DNA of 35,832 nt from the NCBI GenBank assembly GCA_903925205.1, contig CAIYEN010000102.1, forward strand, positions 1 to 35,832. Reading direction: 5' to 3'. This document shows, in pieces, positions 1-10,381 of this stretch. Every line of letters starts with the position of its first letter. Position 1 is the stretch's first letter. This stretch comes from an uncultured Opitutia bacterium. GTDB lineage: Bacteria > Verrucomicrobiota > Verrucomicrobiia > Opitutales > UBA953. The notes under the pieces are model-generated. The model ran no database searches and was not told where the DNA came from. It was given only the letters and a program-made list of their open reading frames with translations. The position numbers were made by a program, and so were the translations under genes.

Positions 1-1776
1 CGCTTGGAGTACCGCGGGTACGACTCCGCCGGAGTCGCGTTGCAGGCCGCAAGTGGTCAGCTGACCGCCGTCCGCGCGGTCGGTAAGGTGGTGCGCCTGA
101 CCGAAAAAGTGACGGCCGAGCTTACGGGCACGCTGTCCGCCACGGCGCAGTGTGGCATCGCGCATACCCGCTGGGCGACGCACGGGGCGCCGACGGAAAA
201 GAATGCGCATCCCCATTTCTCGGGCGATGGCCGCCTTTGCTTGGTTCATAACGGCATCATCGAGAACTATCGAGCGATCCGGGCTCGCTTGGAGGCGAAA
301 GGCCATGCCTTCGTCTCGGAAACCGACACCGAAGCCTTGGTGCGTTTGATTGGGGAGCATTATCAAGGCGACCTGCGCAAAGCGGTGGGGCAGGCCTTGG
401 CCCAAGTCGAAGGGGCGTACGGCATCGCCGTGCTGGCCGTCGACGAACCCGGGGTGCTGGTCGTGGCCCGCAAGGGAAGCCCCTTGGTCGTGGGTTTAGG
501 GGAGGGGGCGACCCTCGTCGCTTCGGATGCCGCGGCCTTGGTCGCGCATACCCGGCGGGTCATCTATTTGGACGACGGGGATATCGCCGTCCTCACGGCC
601 GACCACGTCGACATCCGTGATCGTCACGATGTGATTCGCGAACGCGAGGTCGCGGAACTCGGCTTAGATGCGGGAGCGGTTGAGAAGGGCGGTTACGAGC
701 ACTTCATGCTTAAGGAAATCTTTGAGCAGCCCGAGTCTGTGCGGAACGCCTTACGCGGGCGACTCGATGCTGAGCACGGTACGGCGGTGTTGGCCGGCAT
801 GGGGATCTCCACGCGCGACCTTGCCGAAATCCAGCGCATCGTTCTGGTCGGCTGTGGCACCTCTTTACATGCTGGGCAAGTCGGCGAGTTCGCCTTCGAG
901 GATTGGGCTGACCTTAATGCGGAGGTGCAGCCCGCGGCGGAGTTCCGTTATCGGAATCCCTTGGTCGGCAGTCGTGACCTCGTCTTAGCCATCTCGCAGT
1001 CGGGCGAGACCGCCGATACCTTAGCGGCAGTCCGGGAAGCCAAGGCTAAGGGCGCCTTGGTCTTGGGCGTCGTGAACGTGGTCGGCTCGACGATCGCGCG
1101 GGAAGCGGGCCAAGGCGTCTTCATCCATGCCGGACCGGAGATATCCGTGGCCTCCACGAAGGCCTTTACCGGCCAAGTCGCCGTCCTCTTGCTCATGGCC
1201 TTACGGCTAGGCCGCGGCCGGCGCCTCTCGTGGGAGCGGGGCCGGGCGTTGGCTACGGAACTGGCGCGACTACCGGAACTCATCGAACAAGTCTTGGCGC
1301 AGAACGACGCCATTGCGGCGGTGGCCGCGCGGATGGCCACCGCGGAGCACGCCTTCTACTTGGGGCGTGGACCGATGCACCCCGTTGCCTTGGAAGGCGC
1401 CTTGAAACTCAAGGAAATCTCGTACGTCCATGCGGAAGGCTACCATGCGGCGGAGATGAAGCATGGCCCCATCGCCTTGCTTGTGCCCGGCACCCCTGTC
1501 GTGGTCTTGGCGAATCGCTCGCCGCAGCGGGACAAAGTCTGGAGCAACGCCGAAGAATGCAAAGCCCGCGGGGCGCGGATCATTGCGGTGGTTTCGGCTG
1601 GTCAGGTCGGGGCCGACCTCGCGGATGATCGCATCGTCATTCCCGACTGCGATCCTTGGGTGGCGACGATTCCGGCGGCCGTTGCTTTGCAGCTTTTAGC
1701 GTATCATGTCGCGCGCCTCCGCGGCTGCCCGATTGACCAACCGCGCAACCTGGCGAAATCGGTGACCGTAGAGTGA
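1..1776 (+). CDS. glmS: Glutamine--fructose-6-phosphate aminotransferase (isomerizing), 5' truncated by window start
   Basis: Reading frame is open from base 1 (R-LEYRGYDSAG), so the TTG 'start' at 4 is artificial. Motifs: HTRWATHG, HNGIIENY, SQSGETADT, C-terminal NLAKSVTVE typical of GlmS. Confidence 0.96.
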   Translation, partial: RLEYRGYDSAGVALQAASGQLTAVRAVGKVVRLTEKVTAELTGTLSATAQCGIAHTRWATHGAPTEKNAHPHFSGDGRLCLVHNGIIENYRAIRARLEAKGHAFVSETDTEALVRLIGEHYQGDLRKAVGQALAQVEGAYGIAVLAVDEPGVLVVARKGSPLVVGLGEGATLVASDAAALVAHTRRVIYLDDGDIAVLTADHVDIRDRHDVIREREVAELGLDAGAVEKGGYEHFMLKEIFEQPESVRNALRGRLDAEHGTAVLAGMGISTRDLAEIQRIVLVGCGTSLHAGQVGEFAFEDWADLNAEVQPAAEFRYRNPLVGSRDLVLAISQSGETADTLAAVREAKAKGALVLGVVNVVGSTIAREAGQGVFIHAGPEISVASTKAFTGQVAVLLLMALRLGRGRRLSWERGRALATELARLPELIEQVLAQNDAIAAVAARMATAEHAFYLGRGPMHPVALEGALKLKEISYVHAEGYHAAEMKHGPIALLVPGTPVVVLANRSPQRDKVWSNAEECKARGARIIAVVSAGQVGADLADDRIVIPDCDPWVATIPAAVALQLLAYHVARLRGCPIDQPRNLAKSVTVE

Positions 1777-1856
1777 AACTGATATTATTGATAGGCCATC
1801 AACCCTAGGGTCGCACCGTTGCGGGGCTAGGCGGGCCTTTTCATCTTTATGGCGTT

Positions 1857-2260
<404 letters not shown>

Positions 2261-2351
2261 AGACAGCGGAAGGTGAATGAGTGCGGAGCGGCGGGACTTT
2301 TTCAAGCACGAAAACAGGCAAAGGTCACCGACCGTAAAGCGCTGTTCAAAG

Positions 2352-2423
2352 TGGCCAGACCGGGACTCGAACCCGGAACCAATTGATTAAAAGTCAACTG
2401 CTCTACCATTGAGCTATCTGGCC
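2352..2423 (-). tRNA. tRNA-Lys (anticodon TTT), CCA not encoded
   Basis: Reverse complement GGCCAGATAGCTCAATGGTAGAGCAGTTGACTTTTAATCAATTGGTTCCGGGTTCGAGTCCCGGTCTGGCCA; acceptor GGCCAGA/TCTGGCC, anticodon loop CTTTTAA. Confidence 0.95.
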
Positions 2424-2479
2424 CTTGAACGCCTGCCAGCAAAGGGCTTTGCCCGCCGTGGGTAAAGGATAAATAGCCC

Positions 2480-3043
2480 TTAGCGGTGACCGCGTTGCCG
2501 GACGGCCTCAAAGAGGCAAACACCGGCAGAGACGGACACGTTGAGGCAAGGGACCGCACCCAGCATCGGGATGCGCACCAAGAAATCGCAGGTTTCGGCC
2601 GTCAGGTGGCGGATGCCGTCGCCTTCGGCGCCCATCACAATCGCCAGCGGGCCGGTCAGTTTGGCTGTGTAAAGGGACTGGCTCGTCTTGTGGTCGCTCG
2701 TGCCGGCGATCCAGACGCCACCATCCTTGAGTTTGACCAGGGCATTGCGGAGGTTGTTGGCCTGGACGATGGGCATGTGCTCCGCCGCACCGACGGCGAC
2801 CTTGCGGACGGTATCGTTGACGGGCGAGGAGTTCTTGCGGGTCGTGACGACGAAGGCGCAACCGGCGCAATCCGCGGTGCGCAGGCAAGCGCCAAGGTTG
2901 TGCGGGTCTTGGACGCCGTCGAGGACGAGGATTAACGGGTCCTTGTGCTGCGCGAGCAGGGCAGGGATATCCGCCTCATCCAACAGCCGAATCGGCTTAT
3001 TGAGGTCCGCGTGGCGGGGCGCTCGATCGTTGGACCGAGCCAT
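2480..3043 (-). CDS. TrmH/SpoU-family RNA 2'-O-ribose methyltransferase (RlmB-like, no N-terminal substrate-binding domain)
   Basis: Motifs LDGVQDPHNLGACLRTADCAG, IVMGAEGDGIRHLT, IPMLGAVPCLNVSVSAGVCLFE characteristic of SPOUT MTases. Confidence 0.9.
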   Translation of the reverse strand: MARSNDRAPRHADLNKPIRLLDEADIPALLAQHKDPLILVLDGVQDPHNLGACLRTADCAGCAFVVTTRKNSSPVNDTVRKVAVGAAEHMPIVQANNLRNALVKLKDGGVWIAGTSDHKTSQSLYTAKLTGPLAIVMGAEGDGIRHLTAETCDFLVRIPMLGAVPCLNVSVSAGVCLFEAVRQRGHR

Positions 3044-3046
3044 GGC

Positions 3047-4066
3047 TTAGCGGCGGGCCAGCCGGCCGCGGGCGTGGAGGGCTTCGGCGATCTGAATGGC
3101 GTTGAGCGCCGCGCCTTTCCAAAGCTGGTCGCCGCTCACCCAGAGGGAGAGGCCGTTGTCGAAGAGCGTGTCCTTGCGGAGGCGACCGACGCCGCATTTC
3201 TCCTTGCCGGCGTAATCCAGGGGCATCGGGTAGACCTTCTTCGCAGGCTCATCGCAGACCTCGGCGCCGGGGAAGGCGGCGATGGCCGCGCGGGCGACGG
3301 CCAGATCGACGGGGCGTGCAAACTCGGCGCTGATGGCGATGGAGTGGGCGCGGAAGACCGGGACGCGAACGCAGGTCGTGGTGACCTTGAGGTCCGGGAG
3401 GCCCATGATCTTACGACCTTCGTGCAGCATCTTCATCTCTTCCTTGGTGTAGCCGTCTTCGAGGAAGGAGTCGACCTGCGGGATGAGGTTGAAGGCGATG
3501 GTGTGCGGGTAGACCTTCGGCGGTGAGGCTTCGCCCTTCGCCCACGCGCGGACCTGCGTGTCGAGTTCGCGCATGGCCTCGGCGCCCGTGCCGGAGACGG
3601 CTTGGTAGGTCGAGGCAAAGAAGCGCTTCAAGCCGAAGGCTTGGTGCAGCGGGAAGAGGCCCATCAAGGCGATGGCCGTGGAGCAATTGGGGTTCGCGAT
3701 GATGCCTTGGTGGTTATCCAGGGCCTGGGCGTTGATCTCGGGGACCACCAAGGGGACCGTCGGGTCCATGCGGAAGGCCGAACTGTTATCGATGACGATG
3801 ACCCCGCGCTTGACGGCTTCATGGGCCAGGGCGACGGAAACCGAGCCGCCGGCGCTGAAGATGACGAAATCGAGCCCTGTAAAGGCCTCGGGCGTGGCTT
3901 CCTGGACGGTCCAGTCCTGGCCGCCATAGCTGACCTTGGACCCGGCCGAACGGGCCGAGGCGAGGGGGCGGAGCTCAGCCACCGGGAACTTTCGCTTGGC
4001 CATCAACGCCAGCAGTTCTTGACCGACCGCGCCGGTCACGCCCACGATGCCAATTCGATATGCCAT
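3047..4066 (-). CDS. asd: Aspartate-semialdehyde dehydrogenase
   Basis: GIVGVTGAVGQELL N-terminus, NPNCSTAIALM active-site Cys, RVPVFRAHSIAISAEF; stop is 3 nt from the next start, suggesting coupling with the methyltransferase. Confidence 0.95.
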   Translation of the reverse strand: MAYRIGIVGVTGAVGQELLALMAKRKFPVAELRPLASARSAGSKVSYGGQDWTVQEATPEAFTGLDFVIFSAGGSVSVALAHEAVKRGVIVIDNSSAFRMDPTVPLVVPEINAQALDNHQGIIANPNCSTAIALMGLFPLHQAFGLKRFFASTYQAVSGTGAEAMRELDTQVRAWAKGEASPPKVYPHTIAFNLIPQVDSFLEDGYTKEEMKMLHEGRKIMGLPDLKVTTTCVRVPVFRAHSIAISAEFARPVDLAVARAAIAAFPGAEVCDEPAKKVYPMPLDYAGKEKCGVGRLRKDTLFDNGLSLWVSGDQLWKGAALNAIQIAEALHARGRLARR

Positions 4067-4131
4067 GTTCTGAGTTATCCTTGGTTTTGAAAAAGGAGTT
4101 CGCCGAACGCCTCCAGGCGTTGGGTGTATCC

Positions 4132-4617
4132 ATGTCGGAACATTGCCTTCTAGTGTCGGTTGACCAGCAAAAACTCTGGCATTTTTATGGCGCAGGGTGT
4201 GATTCCTACACCATCAGCACGGCCCGGGCCGGCCGGGGCTGTGTCCAGGATTCACAGCAGACCCCGACGGGCTTGCATCAGGTGTCCGAGAAGATTGGGG
4301 CGGAGGCGCCCGCGGGGATGGTTTTTAAGGCGCGGCAACCCACCGGCAAGGTCTGGGCCGATTGGCCGTCGGCCGAGGATAACCTCATCACTTCGCGGAT
4401 TCTTTGGTTGGCGGGCCTTGAGCCCGGATACAACGCCGGCACCAATGCGGCGGGCCAGGTCGTGGATACGAAGCAACGCTACGTCTACATCCATGGCACC
4501 AATCAGCACGCCCGGTTGGGCACGCCCAATAGCCATGGCTGCGTGTTGCTTTCAGATGCGGATGTGATGGCGCTCTTCGAGCGCGTGCCCGTTGGCACGC
4601 AGGTCTACATTCGCTAG
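4132..4617 (+). CDS. L,D-transpeptidase (YkuD domain)
   Basis: YVYIHGTNQ...TPNSHGCVLLSDADV is the HxGT...SHGC catalytic signature. ORF track start 4060 overlaps the asd start, so ATG 4132 (MSEHCLLVSV) is preferred. Confidence 0.88.
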   Translation: MSEHCLLVSVDQQKLWHFYGAGCDSYTISTARAGRGCVQDSQQTPTGLHQVSEKIGAEAPAGMVFKARQPTGKVWADWPSAEDNLITSRILWLAGLEPGYNAGTNAAGQVVDTKQRYVYIHGTNQHARLGTPNSHGCVLLSDADVMALFERVPVGTQVYIR

Positions 4618-4620
4618 CGC

Positions 4621-6696
4621 TTACTTGTCTTCCGCACCGCTCTGCCACGCGAGAATCATGTCCCGCGCGACCGGCCCAGCCGTCTTGCCCCCCCAGGTGC
4701 TGGTGTCGAGTTGACCTTCCACCAGGACGCAGAAGGCGACCACCGGATTATCCGCGGGAGCATACCCGACAATCCAAGCGAGGTGCGCCTTTTCGCGATT
4801 CTTAAAATATTCCGACGTGCCGGTCTTGGCGGCGTAAGGCAGGCCGGGGATGCGCACGCTCTTGGCGGTGCCTTCTTCGACGCAGCGCAGCATGCCTTCG
4901 CGTAAGGCTTGGAGTTGCGGCGTGGTCAGCCCAATTGGTTCGGCCCCGGCATGGCGCCCATCGCGGCCCGGATCATGGATGATGCTCGGCGTCGTGCGGG
5001 TCTCGCCGCGGGCGATGGAGGCCGCCACGCACGCCATGTGGAGCGGGGTCGTGAGTAGGTAGCCTTGCCCGATAGACGTGTTGGCGGTGTCGCCGTCGGT
5101 CCAGGGCTGCCCCGCCACGCGTAGTTTGTAGGCGCGGTCGGGCACAACCATGCGGGTGGCCGGATTAGGGAGCTCCGTGGTCGGGGCGTTTTCACTTTCC
5201 GCGGGCTTCTGTAGCAGCGGGGTGTCGAGCCCGAAGCGGCGGGCTTCTTTCGCTAAGTTTTCCGGCCCGGTCCGGAGGCCGACCTGGTAGTTCCAGACGT
5301 TGCAGGAAACCGCCAGCATCTTCTCGAGGTCGACTTGGCCATAGCCCGCGGGCTCATGTTCTGGGAAGGCACGGCCACCGACCAAGTAGCTGGGGCCGCA
5401 GTCCAGGATATCGTCCCAGTCGATATTTTTGGAACGCATCCCGGCGGTGGCGGTGATGAGTTTGAACGTCGAGCCGGGCGGGTAGAGCCCCTGAATGGAA
5501 CGATTTAACCAGCCGCCTTCCGTATTGACGGTATCGACATAGGCCTGCGTGACACGGTCGGCCATGGCGTTGGGGTCAAACGAGGGTTGGCTCGCGAGGG
5601 CCAAGATCTCCCCCGTATTGACGTCGAGCATGACGGCCGCGGCGGGCAAAGGTTTCCCTTGGGAGTCGACGATCTTCGCCAAGGCGTCTTCCGCCGATTT
5701 CTGGATTTTAGTGTCCAGCGAGAGGTTGACGTTGGCGCCTTGTTTGGGCGCTTGGTGTTCGAGTCGGTCCTTGTTGTAGCCCGAAGAGGTCTTCGTCCAG
5801 CGCTCCCAGCCACTGTGCCCCGAAAGCGATTCGTTATAGGAAGCCTCGATGCCTTCGGCGCCTTTTTTGCCGATGTAGCCAAGTTTCTGGAGGTTGTTGA
5901 ACCGTTCCTCGAGTTCATCGTCGAGTTCGCCTTTGATCACGTCGGTGTCGCGCACGTAGCCGAGGACGTGGGCGGCCAGTTTGCCGTTCGGGTAGGAGCG
6001 GACCATGTCCGCTTCCAGCGTAATCGGGCCTTGGACGGGAAATTGCTCGATGAAGCGGGCGACCGCCCGATTGCTTGCTTCGACGCTCAGGGACTGGCCG
6101 GAATTGGGGAAGGAAAGGTCGACGATCAAGGGGAACTTCAGGGCGCGCCGTTCGGACAGGTGCTTGCGCAAGGCGTCAGCATGGACCATGCGTTCCTCGG
6201 GGTGGAGGTCAGGGGTGGATTTTATTTTGGCGGTGCCTTGGGCCGCTTTTTGGTTCGTGGAGTCGATGATGAACCAGATTTTCGAGAGCCAGGCATTGAG
6301 CACATTCAGGCGGGCGGTCTGCTGCAGGTGATCGAAGTCGGGGCGGCGGTCGGGGGCGCGGGCCTTTTCCTTACTCAGTAGGTCAAGGTATTCCTTACGG
6401 AACTCGGGTTGGAGCGCCAGTAGGTCCGCTTTGATGCTCCAGCGGACGCGGTTATCGACGAGCACGTAACCGTTACGGTCGAAAATTTTACCACGCGAAG
6501 GCGGGAGGATGACAATCCTTTGGCTTTGGTTGTCAGACTGGCTGGTGAGGAAGACGCTTTGGTACAGTTGGCGATAACCCAAGCCGAAGGCCACGTAAAC
6601 AAAGCCGACAAAAAAGAAGCAGAAAACCGCCCGGAGTCGCCAGGCGGAAATGGGGTCCGAAGGAGCGGAAGGATTCTGGCCGTCGACGTCTTTCAT
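4621..6696 (-). CDS. mrdA: Penicillin-binding protein 2 (elongasome transpeptidase)
   Basis: PBP dimerization and transpeptidase domains: YPPGSTFKL (SxxK), SCN (SxN), AKTGTSEYF (KTG); one N-terminal TM; directly downstream of mreBCD. Confidence 0.95.
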   Translation of the reverse strand: MKDVDGQNPSAPSDPISAWRLRAVFCFFFVGFVYVAFGLGYRQLYQSVFLTSQSDNQSQRIVILPPSRGKIFDRNGYVLVDNRVRWSIKADLLALQPEFRKEYLDLLSKEKARAPDRRPDFDHLQQTARLNVLNAWLSKIWFIIDSTNQKAAQGTAKIKSTPDLHPEERMVHADALRKHLSERRALKFPLIVDLSFPNSGQSLSVEASNRAVARFIEQFPVQGPITLEADMVRSYPNGKLAAHVLGYVRDTDVIKGELDDELEERFNNLQKLGYIGKKGAEGIEASYNESLSGHSGWERWTKTSSGYNKDRLEHQAPKQGANVNLSLDTKIQKSAEDALAKIVDSQGKPLPAAAVMLDVNTGEILALASQPSFDPNAMADRVTQAYVDTVNTEGGWLNRSIQGLYPPGSTFKLITATAGMRSKNIDWDDILDCGPSYLVGGRAFPEHEPAGYGQVDLEKMLAVSCNVWNYQVGLRTGPENLAKEARRFGLDTPLLQKPAESENAPTTELPNPATRMVVPDRAYKLRVAGQPWTDGDTANTSIGQGYLLTTPLHMACVAASIARGETRTTPSIIHDPGRDGRHAGAEPIGLTTPQLQALREGMLRCVEEGTAKSVRIPGLPYAAKTGTSEYFKNREKAHLAWIVGYAPADNPVVAFCVLVEGQLDTSTWGGKTAGPVARDMILAWQSGAEDK

Positions 6697-7223
6697 GTGG
6701 CTTCGTCGGGTTGGGGGACGCCGACTTTATCCATGGCGAAGTTCTGGACTAAGGTGAGCGGGACCAGCAGCAGCACCGCCATGATTGTTGCCAGCAGGAG
6801 ATGCACCAACCATTGACCGAGGAAGTGCAGCGAGAATAGCGGGACCTGTTTCAGGTGGGCGAGTCCGGCAGCAACGAACCAGGTCGTGCAGGCGAGGCCA
6901 TTCACGAGAACGGCCGCCCAGAACATCTTCGGCATGTCGCGAATTTCATCCCGGTGTGCGGTCAGGTAGATCGCTGCCCCGACTAAGAGGAGCGCCAGCG
7001 AACCATCCGGAATCGGCCGCAGGGCTTCGAATAGAAAGCCGACGCACGCGGCGAAGAGCACCGCTTGCCAGCGGCGCAGACGTCGGCAGGGAGCGATAAT
7101 AGCGGCCCCTGAGACGAAGAGGCAGACCCCCGAGGTCGCCAACGCGTCCGAGAGTAAGTCGACGCCGAGCAACCAAGGGAAGGTCGCGAGCACCAAGAAG
7201 AACCAGGCCCAACTCAGGCTCAT
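6693..7223 (-). CDS. mreD: Rod shape-determining protein MreD-like membrane protein
   Basis: 176 aa hydrophobic protein between mreC and PBP2, 4-bp overlaps with both neighbours. Assigned mainly by position and topology. Confidence 0.75.
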   Translation of the reverse strand: MSLSWAWFFLVLATFPWLLGVDLLSDALATSGVCLFVSGAAIIAPCRRLRRWQAVLFAACVGFLFEALRPIPDGSLALLLVGAAIYLTAHRDEIRDMPKMFWAAVLVNGLACTTWFVAAGLAHLKQVPLFSLHFLGQWLVHLLLATIMAVLLLVPLTLVQNFAMDKVGVPQPDEAT

Positions 7224-8113
7224 CGAAATTCTTCCGGTTTGGAGTTGTCGGCCGGGGTCAGCAGGATTTCCCCGGCGGTGGGGTACTTGGGAATCAGGAC
7301 CGAAACCTCTTGGATGAAGTTGAGTTCTTTGGCGGGGGTGAGGACGCCTTCCTGCAAGTGTTTTTCGGCCGTGCTATGGACGCCTGATTCCAAGGTACCC
7401 AGCGTTAAGTGGGCTGGGAAGACCCCGCCCAGTCCGGTCGTCATCACCTTCGCGATTTGGCCAGCGGGCGGATTGTATTCTACCGGGATGATGCTGACCA
7501 AGGCCCGCGGTGCCGTCAAGGAGAGGCCGGCGCCACCGCTGACGTGGACGACATTGTTTTGCTCGTCTCCTTCGAGGAAGGCGGTGCACCGGAAGCTAGG
7601 GCTGGTGACGAGGTCAACCTCACTGGTGGTAAGGTGGACAATGCTGACGCGACCAATCACGCGGTCGCCGAAGACCACGGGGCAGCCCGGGACCACGCCG
7701 TCACTCCGGCCTTTGCGGATGATAATGCGTTGCCACCAAGAGGAGGTCTCGCGGACGGAGACGCGGGCGACTAAGGTGACGAACTCGGTGGAGGATGGGT
7801 AACGGAGCAACTCCCGCAGGCGGACATTTTCTTTACGCGCGTCATCCAGGGTATGAATCTTGAGCTCGAGGGCGGCGTTGATGCGGGCGAGGTCGCGCGA
7901 GGCCGCGGCGAGTTCCTCGGGGGAGCGACTTTTGAGTTCCCAGTAACGGGCGAGGTCGCGCCCCTTGCCGACGAGGTGCAGGGCGGGCGCTTGGAATTCG
8001 GCAAAGGCCTCGCGGTTAAAGCGGCGGACGGCACTGGGCACCAGCATCCAGAGCCCGATGAAGAACACCAGGGCCACGTAGGATGCTTTGGCTCCTTGGC
8101 GGTTGTTATCCAT
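7220..8113 (-). CDS. mreC: Rod shape-determining protein MreC
   Basis: N-terminal TM, coiled-coil then beta region (LRELLRYPSS..FVTLVARVSVRETSSWWQRIIIRKGRSDGVVPGCPVV..DRVIGRV); adjacent to mreB. Confidence 0.93.
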   Translation of the reverse strand: MDNNRQGAKASYVALVFFIGLWMLVPSAVRRFNREAFAEFQAPALHLVGKGRDLARYWELKSRSPEELAAASRDLARINAALELKIHTLDDARKENVRLRELLRYPSSTEFVTLVARVSVRETSSWWQRIIIRKGRSDGVVPGCPVVFGDRVIGRVSIVHLTTSEVDLVTSPSFRCTAFLEGDEQNNVVHVSGGAGLSLTAPRALVSIIPVEYNPPAGQIAKVMTTGLGGVFPAHLTLGTLESGVHSTAEKHLQEGVLTPAKELNFIQEVSVLIPKYPTAGEILLTPADNSKPEEFR

Positions 8114-8133
8114 GGCGGGTTAGCCCGCAGGGA

Positions 8134-9150
8134 TTACTCTCGGCCGCTCCAGCGGGAGGCGTTCGCGAGAATCTTGCCGGTGCCGTTGACGACGGCGCAG
8201 AGGGGGTCTTCGGCAATGATCACCGGGAGGCCGGTGGCTTCGGAGAGGGCCCGGTCGATGCGGCGGATGAGGGCGCCGCCACCGGCGATGACGATGCCGC
8301 GGTCGACGAGGTCGGCCGAGAGTTCCGGGGGGATGCGTTCCAGCGAGCTCTTCACGGCTTCGATGATCTGGTTGACGTTATCAGCCATGGCCTCGCGGAC
8401 TTCCTGCGAGGTCAGGTGGAGCGAGCGGGGGAGGCCGGTGACGGCGTCACGACCGCGCACTTCGTAGGTCATTTCCTGTTCGAGGGCGTAAGCCGAACCA
8501 ATCTTGATCTTAATTTCTTCGGCGGTGCGCTCACCGATGATCAGGTTATACGACGAGCGGATATACTTGATGATGGAAAGGTCGAACTCGTCGCCCCCCA
8601 CGCGGATGGAGCGGGCGTGGACGATGCCACCGAGGGAGATGACAGCGACTTCGGTCGTGCCGCCACCGATGTCGACAATCATGGAGCCGGTGGGCTCTTC
8701 GACGGGGAGGCCAACGCCGATGGCCGAAGCGACCGGCTCAGGAATGGTGATGACGTCATCGGCGCCCGCGCGGTAGGCAGAGTCCATGACGGCGCGGCGT
8801 TCGACGGCGGTGATGCCGTAAGGCACGGCCACGACGACGGTGAGGTTGGTGAAGATGGATTTACGGGCGACCTTGCCGATGAAGTAGCGGAGCATGTGCT
8901 CGCTGATTTCGAAGTCGGCAATGACGCCGTCCTTCATCGGACGCAGGGCTTGGATGTCGCCCGGGGTGCGGCCAAGCATCATCTTCGCTTCGTTACCGAC
9001 AGCGATGGGCTTGCGGGTGCTCGAGCGGATGGCGACGACCGAAGGCTCGCGGAGAACGACCCCGCGATCCTTAAGGAAGACGAGCGTGTTGGCGGTACCG
9101 AGGTCGATGCCGATGGCTTGCGTGAATAGCCCGGGGAAGCGCTTGAACAT
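8134..9150 (-). CDS. mreB: Rod shape-determining protein MreB
   Basis: IGIDLGTANTLVFLKDRGVVLREPSVVA, MIVDIGGGTTEVAVISLGGIV, IVIAGGGALI typical of MreB. Confidence 0.98.
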   Translation of the reverse strand: MFKRFPGLFTQAIGIDLGTANTLVFLKDRGVVLREPSVVAIRSSTRKPIAVGNEAKMMLGRTPGDIQALRPMKDGVIADFEISEHMLRYFIGKVARKSIFTNLTVVVAVPYGITAVERRAVMDSAYRAGADDVITIPEPVASAIGVGLPVEEPTGSMIVDIGGGTTEVAVISLGGIVHARSIRVGGDEFDLSIIKYIRSSYNLIIGERTAEEIKIKIGSAYALEQEMTYEVRGRDAVTGLPRSLHLTSQEVREAMADNVNQIIEAVKSSLERIPPELSADLVDRGIVIAGGGALIRRIDRALSEATGLPVIIAEDPLCAVVNGTGKILANASRWSGRE

Positions 9151-9169
9151 CAGATGGGTTGGTTTCCTT

Positions 9170-9189
9170 TATGAATAACCTATGAATAA
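9170..9189 (-). repeat. 9-bp direct repeat TTATTCATA x2 at 11-bp period upstream of mreB
   Basis: Plus strand TATGAATAA at 9170-9178 and 9181-9189, 20-39 bp upstream of the mreB ATG. Confidence 0.6.
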
Positions 9190-9316
9190 GGGAGTCAAAC
9201 CCCTTTTGCCCAAAGGGTTAAGCGGGCGACCCCTGCTGGGAATAACTTTGGTCAGGCGGTCCGCGGGTCACACCCGCAAGGCCTTGAGGCGGGGGCATTT
9301 GTGCAGTCTTCGCTCG

Positions 9317-10282
9317 TTAGACCACACATCGCCAAACCAAGATAGCGGCGCCCAAGGCGATGCGGTACCAGGCGAACGGTCCCATGCCACGTCGCAGGAT
9401 GAAACCGACCATCCATTTGACCGAGAGGAAAGCGGCCCCAGCCGCGATGAGCAGGCCGACACCGGCGCTGCCTAAGGGGTAGACCTGCGTGAGGGCCGGT
9501 CCCAAGCCGTAGACCTTGTAAAGCGAGGCTGCCGAGAGGATCGCGAGGCCGACCAAGAACGAAAACTCCGTCGCGGCGGCAGCGGAGAGGCCGGCCCAGC
9601 GCCCGCCGAGGATGGTCGCGAGCGAGCGGCTTGTGCCCGGGATGAGTGCCACGCATTGGCAGAGGCCGATGATGAGTGCCTGTCGCCAGCTCAGGCGCAG
9701 GACTTCGTCGGGCGTGGCGGCGTGCTTCGGTAGGTAGTGTTCGGCCAATAAGATGACGAGACCACCCGTGATGAGTGCGAGGGCGACGATCTCGATGCTG
9801 AACGGAATGTACTCCTTGAATAGGTAGCCGAGTACGGCCGCGGGGAGAAACGCGATGAAGAGCGACCGTGCGAGCGCGAGGGCAGGGCGCTCGAGGCGAA
9901 GCAAGCCGGCAGCCAGCTGGCGGAGGCGCCCGAAAAAGACGACCAGCACGGCGAGGATGGCCCCGAACTGGATGATGACGATATAGTCATCGGCCACGCG
10001 ATCGAGGTTCACGGGGCGACCTTTGCGATCCACCACGCCGCGGACGATTTTATGTTCAGCGTTGTCCACGCCGAGCAGGCGGTCGCTGATGATCATGTGG
10101 CCGGTCGAGGAAATCGGGAGGAATTCCGTGACGCCTTCGACGACGCCGGTGACGATGACACGCGTCGGTGTGAACTGCGCTTGGGCCTCGGCCGGGCTGA
10201 TTTCTTGCGGGGCCGGCGTCGGCGCGGCCGTCGCGAAGCCGGACAGCGAAAGGGCGAGCAGGAGGAGGCATAGGCCGCGCAT
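9317..10282 (-). CDS. uppP: Undecaprenyl-diphosphatase with signal-like N-terminal extension
   Basis: [16 protein letters not shown] and [13 protein letters not shown] signatures; preceded by a signal-peptide-like stretch [20 protein letters not shown]. Confidence 0.93.
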   Translation of the reverse strand: MRGLCLLLLALSLSGFATAAPTPAPQEISPAEAQAQFTPTRVIVTGVVEGVTEFLPISSTGHMIISDRLLGVDNAEHKIVRGVVDRKGRPVNLDRVADDYIVIIQFGAILAVLVVFFGRLRQLAAGLLRLERPALALARSLFIAFLPAAVLGYLFKEYIPFSIEIVALALITGGLVILLAEHYLPKHAATPDEVLRLSWRQALIIGLCQCVALIPGTSRSLATILGGRWAGLSAAAATEFSFLVGLAILSAASLYKVYGLGPALTQVYPLGSAGVGLLIAAGAAFLSVKWMVGFILRRGMGPFAWYRIALGAAILVWRCVV

Positions 10283-10381
10283 GCCATCCTAATGGTTGTG
10301 AAAGGAGGACAGGGCAAGACCTGCGATGTGACCTTGTCGCTTGCCCTTCGGAGGGCTTCTCGCTTTATCGGTGGACACTTT

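Noticed and set aside
1788-1840. Inverted-repeat-like sequence after glmS (TTGAT..ATCAA, CCTAGG and GC-rich segment before TTTTC)
   Set aside because: Stem pairings are short or asymmetric; not convincing as a terminator.
5587-6381. 264-aa plus-strand ORF opposite PBP2
   Set aside because: Antisense to an intact PBP2 with all catalytic motifs; likely codon-bias artefact.
8083-9129. 348-aa plus-strand ORF opposite mreB
   Set aside because: Antisense to clear mreB; low-complexity Asp/Gly/Ala-rich translation with no domain signature.
9263-9277. GCGGGT-CAC-ACCCGC hairpin downstream of uppP
   Set aside because: Perfect 6-bp stem but no T tract on either strand; cannot be called a terminator from sequence alone.
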